From the NCBI GenBank assembly GCA_963556255.1, contig OY744605.1:39335608-39399607 (forward strand): a stretch of DNA of 64,000 nucleotides. The letters are read 5' to 3'. Under the pieces are notes generated by a model that did no database searches, was not told the DNA's origin, and saw only the letters and a program-made list of their open reading frames with translations. The position numbers and the translations under genes are program-made. Below are positions 23,557 to 33,840 of the stretch, one piece after another. Position 1 is the first letter of the stretch, and each line of letters starts with the position of its first letter. The stretch comes from Allolobophora icterica. Taxonomy: Eukaryota; Annelida; Clitellata; Crassiclitellata; Lumbricidae.

Positions 23557-25996
23557 ATACAATCATCACCATCACCATCAACCAATCTCAGTAATCCATA
23601 TACAAGCAATCTAGCCCAGAGCTTTTCAGGTTAAACACACGGTACGTCGTTTTCCTTAAGTTACACACTAATCACGATTAACAGCAATATCTACGTAAAT
23701 AGTAACCCTTTTTGGAGAATAGAGAAGTCTATGACTGTTGCTTCCGACTGGCGAAATGCTGTATGGCGAGGAGTTGAAAGCTCGAGGACTGGAATTACTT
23801 AACTTGTACTAAAACAAAAACATCAAATACAAAGCAGATAAATTAAAATTCTACAAGAGTACGAACTGTTAAATCACTGACCAATATCATTTTTGTAAAT
23901 TATTTCCGATATGTCAAAGAATGCAAGGGAGCTAAATAAGTAGAGCTCAAAAGTTTAATCAGAATGTAGTACATATACACCATACTGCAACAATTGCTAA
24001 TGGGCTATAAAAACAAAAACATCAATCCTTATGCAATCTCACTTCCACGACGTTCTATTTTGTGACCTGAAGCAAGTAAAGACTTGAAGCAACACTTTCA
24101 TAGCATTCAAACACTCTCATGGCATTTAAACGGGGCTAGCTTATGAACGAAAAGGTTGAAAAATTTACATTTTCATTCAGTTTAATCAGAATACTAGTAA
24201 ATAAAAATCATGCATACCAGTTCAGACATTTTAAGAATTTGGTTAACAATATTCTTGTTTGTCTGTGCCTGCAGGGCATAGGTAAGTGTGAGCTATACCA
24301 AACTTTTTACATGTTTCCTGAATTTCTTCAGGTTATATGTAGGTGCAGGTCATACGAGTGAAAATAAGGTATTTCTAATATAACTAAACATTTGGTTTGA
24401 TGGTCTAAGTAAACAGTAAAGTAATAAATAATAAAAATACTTCAACAGTATCACCACCAAAACCCATTAGCAACATTCAATAAATTCCTCAATTTCAGCT
24501 TACTGTAAGATAGATTCATTAAGTTATCTTCATATGCTTTTGAATATTTACAGCAAAGATGTCTGTTCAGTCTTTAATTAGCTACCTTAAACAAATTTCT
24601 TGATTCTTTAAGAACCAGCGGTGAGTCTACGTCATCCTCTTTGGCAGACTTTGTGTTTTCATAACTAGCGCCCAGAAGTTCATTCTTGAGTAAACAAGAA
24701 TATGTGATGCTGTCTTCTTTTTGTTCTTTTTCTCTTAGGCTTTCATTTGGTACCTGCTTTGCCTCCTAAAAAATTGAACATCACTTAATATATTTCAGTT
24801 ATCAGTGTTACTGAATGCAAGTACATCAACCGAAAACTGTCCCAGCAATTTAAAAAAAAAATGATTTGACTGACCAGTGTACAACTGCTTTTAACAGTGA
24901 GAATCTGCTCCAGCAGAGATCTGTCGTTAACTCACAGAACTGATTCATTCCAGTCATTCTAGACTGAGAACTAGCAAAATGTGCGCGATACTCAATACTT
25001 ATAGGTACTTACAGATTTTGATCCAAAATTAAGTTTCCAGCTGGATCGGGTTCGTTTTGGAATGAAACGATCACTGTAGCGTTCTATACTGTGACTTCTG
25101 AATCGCTGCAGACATTGACACAATTAAACATTTGCTTTATTCAAAATTATTCAAAACTGTCAACAGCACAACTAAATGCACAAAAATGAAAATTTTTATG
25201 TGAGGTAAAGCCTATCAATTTTAGACATCAAGGAGTAAATAGGAGTTTCAGCACAGTCTATCAGACATGAGGAAAATAAATTATGCTCTGGAGTGGCCAG
25301 TAGAAATCTTCTCATAAAAAAACAAAAGATATGCAGAGTTTGAAAGAAAATCTTAGATAAACTTAGAACTGTAGAAGACAAGTAATATAAATAAATATAA
25401 TTCCAAATACATCTGTTCTTTGCCATAATCATGGGATTTAGAATTCCAACCAAGTACTACAGTATGGTGAATGCCACAATACACTGAATTGGTATTGTAA
25501 GACCATACACAACATGTCCATGGCTGTGAATTTGCAGCTTGTAGTGGGCTACCAAAAGCATTAGGACTTGGTGCAAGTCTAGAAGATATGCTTATTACAG
25601 GCATCAATGAACTTGTGAAGGCTGCCACAAAATTCTTTTTATTCGAATTTGCGTTTTAGAATGAAAGTGATTTTAAATAAATTTGGCTGAATGCCTTGTA
25701 TTCTAAGTTTTGATTTTCTAATTACAGACCAGAACGTCTTGGTGGTCAGGTGTACGGTACATGTACTTTTAAGTCCCTTAAAAGATATGTATTTGACTTC
25801 TTTGTTTTTGTAATAACATAACTTATGTAGCTGCCACTGAAATAAAGGTAGAGAAAGACTGAGATATTCTTTATTTGGTTAGTTAATTAATTATACAAGA
25901 GCGTACAACGAGAAACACTTGTCGACATACTGGAGTGTTGATAGGTGACTTGCTGGTCTGTGTCTGAATTAGCCTCTGTTCATAGTCAGGATCCAT
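18045..25996 (-). CDS. FZR1: Fizzy-related protein / Cdh1, APC/C co-activator (12 exons)
   Basis: All 12 coding exons can be read with GT-AG borders and consistent phases: 25931-25996, 25013-25105, 24586-24765, 23707-23808, 23186-23341, 22686-22754, 21898-22000, 21403-21521, 20829-21125, 19758-19862, 19030-19122, 18045-18086. They give 474 aa (close to the 470-500 aa usual for the family). Start MDPDYEQRLIQ resembles vertebrate FZR1. The C-box DRFIP is at residues 34-38, LLKNELLG at 78-85, the CDK-site-like SPYSISP in exon 4, and seven WD40 repeats fill about 190-460 (for example WDIEYNKFLSTRL, SGSRDRAVSLQD, DTGSQVCSLAWSKDTNELVS, AMSPDGESIVTGAGDETLRFW). The IR tail is the last two residues. 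DTGSQVC and DETLRFW mark it as Cdh1 rather than Cdc20. Family role: recruits substrates with D-box and KEN degrons to the anaphase-promoting complex in late mitosis and G1. Donors GTTTGA (exon 5) and GTTACT (exon 4) are non-canonical beyond GT. No disruption seen. Confidence 0.95.
18191..18433. mobile_element. hAT-like MITE in last FZR intron
   Basis: CGGTGCTTTTTTTC and GAAAAAAAGCACTG are imperfect inverted ends, flanked by ACTAGGAC (18183-18190) and ACTAGAAC (18434-18441), 7 of 8 identical. The interior carries inverted GGTTCCGGAAT / GGTGCCGGAACG motifs. Noncoding. Confidence 0.75.
23508..23556. repeat. (ATC)n microsatellite
   Basis: About 16 ATC units within the FZR intron between exons 23186-23341 and 23707-23808. 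The plus-strand poly-Ile ORF is an artefact. Confidence 0.95.
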
Positions 25997-27067
25997 TAGA
26001 TCACGTTCCAAATGCAGATTTATGTTTGAGATTATGTAGAAATGTCAGTTCAAGCGATGTCTACAAAGAATCAGAGAGAACAACTTTGTAAAAAACGTTA
26101 CAATTCAGATCTTTTGACAACATTAACCCTAAACAGCAGTTTTGCGTTGAAGGGTAATCTTTCAATTTGGGTCACTTGCGGCTGAACATTACATAAACAC
26201 TACGGCCATCTCAGACTCAAAAGAATAGAGCATCCAGTGCCATCTACAGTGGAAGTCCCTCTAGTAAGTTATGAGTAGCGAACACCATATCTACGAATGA
26301 ACACACATTTGCAAAATGACTTTAATTCGGTGAAAACTGAACTTTTATTTAGTAAAGACTTAATTAAAATGTACATCTCTGAAATACAGATGAGTGTTAG
26401 CAAAAATCTGGTCATGCCAAAACGTGCTTTGTCAGACACACTCCTGAAGATATGTTTGAAACAAATCGCGACTTGTACCAAATGTTATTTTCAGTTTCCT
26501 TTTTGCAAACACTTGCATATTGTCCACATTGTGTGTGTGTGTACAACATCGTCGTGGAGATCATGATCTACTTTCATGTACAAAGTCATAGAGAATGCAT
26601 ATAAATACCATATTTCAAGTTTCCAAACTGGAATAATCTTGTCATCCTAAAGAATGCATACAAAAGCCATTTCTCAAGTTTCCAAAATTGGAATAAGCTC
26701 ACCATTGATCAGATATTATACGAGTTCCCACGACAATGTGTTGTGATATTAACACTTGCAGTGACTTTCGCACCATCCAGTGAGCACATTTTGGCTTATA
26801 AGTATGTCAGTTCAGTTCTCACATTTGTAAAACTTGTGATCATTGTTCATTACCTACTCAAGAATCTCCACTGTGGGAGGTCGCAGCATTCTAATCTATC
26901 CAAGTCTGAGGTGGCCATATTATTTATACAGTAACAGCCTGCACGATGATGATGGTGATGAATACGATGATTTCTACAGTGCCGTAACACGACGTTACAA
27001 GGGTGTTTTGACAAGTTCAACACGGTTCATTGACAAATCTTAAAATTGCATGGAGGGTAAACCCAAA
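25997..27067. other. Upstream region of FZR; nothing else recognised
   Basis: Would contain the FZR 5' UTR and promoter. No TATA box at a convincing distance. A 60-bp segment is repeated imperfectly at 26580-26640 and 26650-26700 (AGAATGCATA, TTTCAAGTTTCCAAA, TGGAATAA). No gene recognised on either strand. Confidence 0.45.
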
Positions 27068-29951
27068 GGGATCAGCACGAATCCCCGAAACCCCGAAAAG
27101 AATTTCGCCCGGATCCCCAAAATCGATTTTCTATATTATATCTATATTAGGGTGTGTCTTAAATTTGAAGTTTCAAAATTAATATCGGCCAGGTTATTTT
27201 TGTGTTCCACCTTGAGAAACATTAACATTTGCCAAATTATATGAAAATTGTAATAGATTTAGAACTTGCGCAAAGCCCGGGAAGAATTATCACTTAGAAA
27301 ACAATGCGATACATTGTAATTTTCAAATATCGAAACAATTTCAACACTTAAACATAAAAAAATCAAGCAAAATCAAACGAAAAACCTTGAGCTCTTTGTC
27401 ATTTATATTTATGTATTCCATTTTGTGCTTTTGGAAATTTGTTTTGAATGGTACTCGACCATTTTAAGAACAAAATTGCTACTCTTCCTCATTTCGGACC
27501 AGGGTTTCATTGAAGGACTGCATTAGAGCCACTCCTTTCTCCGCCACATCATTCGTCACTCTTAGGGTTCTATACGATGCATTTCGCCTCACTGTATGAT
27601 TGTTCTGACTCCCATTGTTGCCGGTCTTGATAATGAAAAGCGTCACCCAACAATCCAATCAAAGGATCTGGAAAAGTTTGGTAGTAGAAGTAATGAAGAA
27701 ATGGGTAGTGCTTTTGTAGGTGGATAATGTATGGGAGGAAGTCTCTGGGGGTTCGTAAAGAATGAACCCTGATTATTGTGCATGCTGTATAATGTAGACC
27801 ATGCGCTGTTTTCGTCGACAGTGACTGAATCGTCAAAAAGGTCGAGGCAAACCAAAGTCTCCGACATATACCTAAGGTCTCAGGCAGTGATGGGCACTAA
27901 ACTATTTTTTTTAGTTAAACTAAAACTATTTTCCAACTAAAATAAAATAGTTTAACTAAAGTTGGCAACTGATTTTGGAAATTAGTTAACTAAACTAAAA
28001 AAAGTAGTTAAACTTTTTCCAACTTTTTTCCAACTGTTTACGACAAACATTTTCACAATAACAGAGGTTAAGTGAACTGTAATAATGCAGAGCATCAATG
28101 ACAATATCACCTTCAAACTATGCAATGTGTACTGTTCTAGCATACAGTTACAGGCATACTGCAAGTAGTGTATGAATTTGAAAACACAGTCTGTTAATGC
28201 TAAAACCATGCAGTGTTAAAATGTTTTTGTTAACAGTGTTCAATATTCATTGTGGAAAAATAGTTGCATATTGCTGATTTTGTTAGTTAAACTTTTTAGT
28301 TAGCAACTAAAATTTTTTAGTTAAACTATGGTTTTAACTAAACTATTTTATTTAAACTTCATCCGTAACTAAATTTTTTTAGTTAAACTAAAAGTTAGCA
28401 ACTTTTTAGTTAACTATTGCCCATCACTGGTCTCGGGAAACTGCTCTTATGGCGATCTGTGAAACTTCCTTATCAGTGTAAATCTGGATTGCCTTCAAGA
28501 ATTGAAGATCGAATTGACGAACAGGTGAACCAGTAGGCCTACTTTATGTAGGTTGTGGTAACACACCATCCAACCCTCGCGGGGAAATGCCTCTGGGTAC
28601 CTGAACTGCGTCTTTTTCATACATGGCTGTGCGATACCAGGCCTGATCGATTAACGGGCCAGAAGTCATGGAAATGAATGATGAGTTTCAATTCTGGAGA
28701 CCTTGCAGAATGAGGCAGTGAAAACACCTCATCTAGAACAATTTCAGAAACATAATGTCGATAGGCAAGGTTCAAGAGGTTCATTGCTGATTCCGTTTTC
28801 CAGATTGATGCATACGCTGCCTTGCAACCCGTGTCAGCCTACTCGCTGTAAATTGTGTCGAGTACATGACCACGGTTCTGTCTTTCAAACCCCAACTACT
28901 GATCTCGGCCAAACACCCATATACCATGACAGCAGCAGTCCCAGACTGGAGTTTGGGAATGTCCAATAGCTTGCTCACATACTTACCAGATACCTGTAAA
29001 ATCTGGCATAATCTTGCCGACCCAGTGGATAGTTTGGGAAACTTTGGATCGAAACCTTGTCCTTTCTCACGCTGTACTTTCAAAAACTGCCGATCCCCTT
29101 CTGTCTTGCTTATAGTCATGTCATCTTGATGCGCACTATTAAAGAGACCCTGGAAGGAATCCTTGAAGCATCGCACTTTCCCTCTTCAGTTTCAGGTTTT
29201 CTCGAAATACATTTCTTGATGTGTTGCCATTCCTTACGAAGCTTAACCTAAACATTATTCCTATGCCTCGTTTGAGTCCATGCTCTTTTTCCAAAATTGA
29301 ACGCACCAGAGCGACCGTTTCTTTTACGATGTCATCCAGACTCTGATTCCTTTATGTGTGGAAATTGAACAACACCTTAAGAGCCTCTCCTCGTGTAGGT
29401 ACCCTTGGTAGTCAACCGAAGTAATCTTCTTTACTCCGAATCAACCAAATTTAAGTATTTTCCTTGTCAATTTTGCCACCTCACATGTGCAATAACACAT
29501 TAATTTAACATAATAAGTAATTGCTATAAGAAGAAGATCGAAAACACGAAGAGCAGACATCATGCTATCAAAGTTTTCTTCCATAACGTAGAAGATCACC
29601 GGGTTCTAATTTCGGTCGCTTTGCGCAAGTTCTAAATGCTAAGCTATCGAGATATTATTTCGGATATAGAGTTTACATGTGCATAGGCATGATATTTCTA
29701 CCTGGCCGTTAAAAAATCTTTGACTTGAAAATATCACGTGTACCATAAAAACACCCTAATCTATATTCTATATTATATCGAGACACATCAAGGCCACGCT
29801 AGGTCTATATCATATATAAGAGTTTACAATTTAACTTTGAATAGTTTTCGGGAGTTCGACCTCTTTCTATAAAACTGTTTTCGTGAAATCGAGCTTTTGT
29901 GAATGTTCAGCGTTTTCGGGGATTCGGGTTTCGGGGATTCGGGCCAGACCT
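27068..29951 (-). mobile_element. 2.9-kb TIR transposon with decayed transposase-like ORF
   Basis: Left end GGGATCAGCACGAATCCCCG continues GAAACCCC; the right end is inverted (CGGGTTTCGGGGATTCGGGCC near 29924-29945). Flanked by AACCCAAA / TACCCAAA, 7 of 8. The minus strand carries pieces of one protein from about 29180 down to 27450: a stretch with HQDDMTISKTEGDRQFLKVQ, LQSGTAAVMVYGCLAEISSW and GLKDRTVV, then beyond the nested MITE PRDFLPYIIHLQKHYPF, and finally YRTLRVTNDVAE. I remember these blocks from a large uncharacterised family in crustacean, insect and cnidarian genomes; it has no function name that I know. Frames are broken many times, so the copy is dead. Shorter relatives with the same termini are at 2843-3117 and 30962-31639. 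Confidence 0.75.
27885..28429. mobile_element. hAT MITE nested in the 2.9-kb element
   Basis: CAGTGATGGGCA at the left is mirrored by TGCCCATCACTG at the right. Target duplication GTCTCAGG / GTCTCGGG (27877-27884, 28430-28437), 7 of 8. The arms are rich in TTTAGTTAAACTA palindromes. Its position inside the transposase-like coding region shows that it arrived after the host element. Confidence 0.9.
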
Positions 29952-30129
29952 TACCCAAATCCTGAAAAGTTGTGAAAATTAACCAATTTCCCAAAAATAA
30001 CTTTCTAATAAGCATTCAAATCCTGAAAACTAGTGTGGACTATTCAGCCAATATCCTGAATAGTATATATGAAAACACTTCGAAAAGTTAGATTTGCACT
30101 AATAGTTTTGTTTTAACTTAGAAAATAAA

Positions 30130-30560
30130 TTTGGGGGTAAATGCGAAGACTGAGTGCCTGTGCACATAAATAACATAGCTGCCACTGACTTCACTCCAAT
30201 AGAGTGCCGCTAGCTACCAGCCTTTTCTTATAATACAAGTTAGTAAGTAACACGAACTTTAATTTCCTCGAAAATTATAATGTATGCAAACATCTTAAGA
30301 AGTGGTTATTTCTTGGAATATATAAGATGGTTCTTATGCTGTTTTAAATAAAATCATTTAGTTCTGCTTGTAATATAAGTTCGTGTTCGTTACTTACTTA
30401 GCTAAAACTTTGCAATATGGATGTGGCAGGCAGGTAGCAAGCAGCCCTCTATTGGAGCGAAGTCAGTGGCAACCATATTGTATAAATACACAAGCACTCA
30501 GTCTTTGCATTTACTGATTTGGGGATCTGGCAGAAATTCTACTTTTAGAGAAATCTTGAG
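30130..30560. repeat. Large inverted repeat (hairpin element)
   Basis: Left arm about 30130-30260 (GACTGAGTGCCTGTG, GCCACTGACTTC, CTCCAATAGAG, GTTAGTAAGTAACACGAACT) is the approximate reverse complement of the right arm about 30370-30525 (AGTTCGTGTTCGTTACTTAC, CTCTATTGGAGCGAAGTCAG, CACTCAGTCTTTGCAT). A spacer of about 110 bp separates them. No ORF. Likely a foldback/MITE-type element. Confidence 0.8.
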
Positions 30561-30961
30561 GTTTTGGGGGCTTGCTACACACCCCATGGGAAACCCAAAG
30601 TTAAACATTACCCACAACAGCAACAACAACTGATGCCTAAAGTGAAATCTTAAAATTTACAAAAGTTACCACTTATATCATGAAATTATTTAATAATTCT
30701 GCACGCAACTATCGGGGTCTACCTGAATCACTGAAAATTTGAATCGCTGAAAGCGATTAAACTGCAAAATAAGCCGAATCGCGAAAAGCACTTTTTCTAC
30801 CTACCCAAAAACTTATGCAGACCCGAATCCCAATTCAACGAAAGTGAGTAAACTTGCAAGCAATGTAAGATGGGTTCCACGTGAATGCAGAACATAGTTT
30901 CCATTCAAATTCCAATCTTAAAACAGATTTAGAAATTTCCATTGTACATGGCATTTCTGGT

Positions 30962-31639
30962 GGGTGCATAGCGATTTCCCGAAACCCAAATCCACAAAAT
31001 GAATTTCGGCCAGATCCCCAAAATCGATAAATTTATGCCATGCATAAGAGTTCAATCTTCGGTAAAGCTGTAGTTTATATTGCTAAATTACCGCATAGGA
31101 AAATTATTTCATAGTAAAACAAACTAGAAGTTTGAAGATTGATGAAAATATTACTGAAGCTAGAAGCTGGATGACTGATGAACATATTACTTGATAAAAG
31201 TCAAACTAGAAGTTGGAATTGCGATGAAAATATATCGTTTCAGTGCCAAAATTATTGCTGTAGATGAGCGATGAAAACATTTCATACTTAAACAGAAACT
31301 AAAAGTTGGATGGTCGATGAAAATATAGCTCAAACTAGATGCTGGATGATCGATGAACATATAACTGAAACAAGTTGGATGTACGATGATTATTGTTTTT
31401 TGGATTATAAAGTTTCAATGTAAGTGCATAATATAGCAACGTAAACTACAGTTTTACCAAAACGTCAACAATTCAGTTTTACACAGGGTGTCATCTTTCA
31501 AACATAACAATTTAATTTTGGGAATATTTAAAGTTAACGGGATTTCGACCGCTTTCTATAAAATTGTTTTCGGGAAATCGGGTTGTTGTGTATTTTCAGC
31601 GTTTTCGGGAATCAGGTTTCGGGTATTCGGGACGGCCCC
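30962..31639. mobile_element. Nonautonomous element of the CGAATCCCCGAAACC family
   Basis: Left GGGTGCATAGCGATTTCCCG, right CGGGTATTCGGGACGGCCCC; flanks TTTCTGGT and TTTCTGGA (7 of 8). The interior (31120-31390) is a degenerate minisatellite of AGAAGCTGGATGACTGATGA-like units, the same unit that fills the foldback elements at 3831 and 44093. Confidence 0.75.
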
Positions 31640-32040
31640 TTTCTGGATAAGCTGTAAACTGGCACTAAATAAATGGTTGATTAATACTTGTTGTTGCCAA
31701 TTACACTCGGAGTCTTGCAACTACCAGCGGCAGAACTATAGAACAAACTGAAGTCTTACTCACTTAAAATTGCACAGTCAATCTTTTTACACGTAAAGCG
31801 AATGTCTTAAGGATAAGTAATACTGATACGGCAAATAGATGGCCAAATCGATACGTTAAAAGGTTTCCAGTAACTTTAAAACTCTTTAAATGCCGCCTTT
31901 CGCCATTTAACAGCGCCACGAGAATTGTATTTCCGGTGTATCAAAATCGGTTCCTTGCGTGCTTTCCCTACTATACAGTAAGTAAGATTACTTCTATAGG
32001 CCAGTCATGTCAAGTGCGCAGATATTACATACGTAACACA

Positions 32041-32326
32041 ACCATGGGTGCAAAATCCAAGTTTTTTAAAGATGTAAAGTTGGTTTTTTGGTTTTTATGT
32101 TTTTTGTTTGTTTTGGTTTTAAGATTTTCTGACTTCGGATCATAAAAATGGCATGAATAAGAGCTCCAACTCAGTTTAATTTAGGCCTAGTTGCGATTTC
32201 CGAAATTAAAGATCATTAAATTAATGTTATTAAAATAACTTCTACAAGAATAAGAAATTTATTAAAAAAACAAAAAACAAATTTGTGGAAACCCAAAAAC
32301 CAAGAAAAACGACTTTTTCACCCTTG
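32041..32326. repeat. Dispersed repeat, copy 2
   Basis: Matches 10390-10640 block by block (GACTTCGGATCATAAAAAT, AAGAGCTCCAACTCA, TAATGTTATTAAAATAACTT). Ends GGGTGCAAAA and TTTTTCACCC are short inverted repeats. Confidence 0.65.
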
Positions 32327-32329
32327 AAC

Positions 32330-33147
32330 GACATGCATTTATTAGGCCTAATTCTAGCAGCATAGGGCCTATGAAACAGGGAGAGTTTACATATTGCAGA
32401 ATTTAGATCAAGACAAAGTTACGCCTCTAAGAATATATAAAACATGATTGGGAGTCTCTGATTTAGCAATGCAAATGAAAATGACAATGAATCAATAATA
32501 TTAACGTGCCAGACGTCAATACTTGAATCAATGATCTTCCCAAACGCGTTATGTAGAATATATGGCCTATGTATACACCATTTACAGGGTGGGCCATTAA
32601 AACTGAAAACATCACGTACAATCGTGTTTAATAGGCCAACGATATTATTTCGCCAACTTCCGGTCGCCAACTTTAGTTCGAAGCAAGATTTTCAACTTAA
32701 AGCGTAAAAATGCGCGTGATAGGACAGGTGATAAACGAAGGCTGCAAATTAAAACGTCTGCAACGAAGTCAGCAGGTACTTGAAATGTTTTCTAAAAGTG
32801 TACAAAGCATTTGGTTCAAAGATGAAAAGACGTACATTTACAGTTGCCACACCAGTTAATTCTCAAAATGATCGTGTACACCATGTCTCAAAATAAAATG
32901 TGCAAAATTGTTTCTGTCAGAACTTCGTCAAATTTCCACCAATTTTAATAATTTTTGGTAGGTAGATGGCAAAATTGCTGAAATTTTATGCTATACATAA
33001 ATTTTACACCTCACCTGACTCATGTCACCGCAATACCTTGTTAAACACAGATGTACCAATTTCTTATACCAATGCATATGAGGTATACATATAAACATGT
33101 ATACCTCAATGGGTTCAACCGACCAAACGCTAGTGGTATAGGCCCTA
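32330..33147. other. Spacer between repeats and the first Kv duplicon
   Basis: No gene seen. A short perfect hairpin GAGGTATACAT ... ATGTATACCTC lies at 33079-33106, just outside the duplicated segment. Confidence 0.45.
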
Positions 33148-33604
33148 AATGAACTGTCGTGCATGCGAATACTTGGATAGAAAACATCGTCTCTGAATAG
33201 CCTATGCTGCGAGAGGAGACTTATAAATCCCTCCTACATGCGATACGATACGATATAATTCTGCCGCTGCTCGTACTCTCGCAGTGCCAACCCCAAGCCA
33301 GGATAAAGGAGGCTGGAGACGCTAATGATCTTTGTTATCACACAGTGTCGTTAAACTGAAACTACTACGATACGATCGAGTCCCAGACAGCCTCGTTCAC
33401 TGGGCCTCATAGCTGGCCCGCATTGACACTGCTCCAAAGACTGCAACTGGAGGCCAGGTATGGGCCCTTTATGGGTTCAGCTAACGTAGCTATCGTCAGA
33501 GGTATATTATTCTGTGCTTATTCAGAACGATATGCATTGCGCCCAATTTAACAACACTGAAGAAACAATTAGGAACAATGTACTGTAAGATCTACCTAAA
33601 ACAT

Positions 33605-33610
33605 TTTATT
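33605..33610 (-). promoter_or_regulatory. Candidate polyadenylation signal of Kv gene 1
   Basis: AATAAA on the minus strand, about 230 nt past the stop codon. It is conserved at the same distance in copy B (56888-56893). Confidence 0.5.
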
Positions 33611-33840
33611 ATTTAGAGTCTGAATAATATAGTCTATTCCAGAAGATTATGCTTCTAAAGCGCAATTAGGCCTAACGATTAGATTCAGCGTGAACGCAAC
33701 TGCTGTTCATCACAAACTACTCGGGAGTCAGTCTAAAGCTGATAAACTGTGTTGGTATACCCGGCACACGTACACAACCAACACCAATTAATGCAGTGTA
33801 GAGCTTTGTTGCCACTGTTACGCGTATATATCAGAGGTAA

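Noticed and set aside
23310..23594. 94-residue plus-strand ORF ending in poly-Ile
   Set aside because: Antisense to an FZR exon at its start, then the (ATC)n microsatellite.
25353..25628. Minus-strand ORF in FZR intron 1 as an extra FZR exon
   Set aside because: The flanking exons already join in phase 0 (INTP to RFRSHS) and give the usual N-terminus; no matching donor here.
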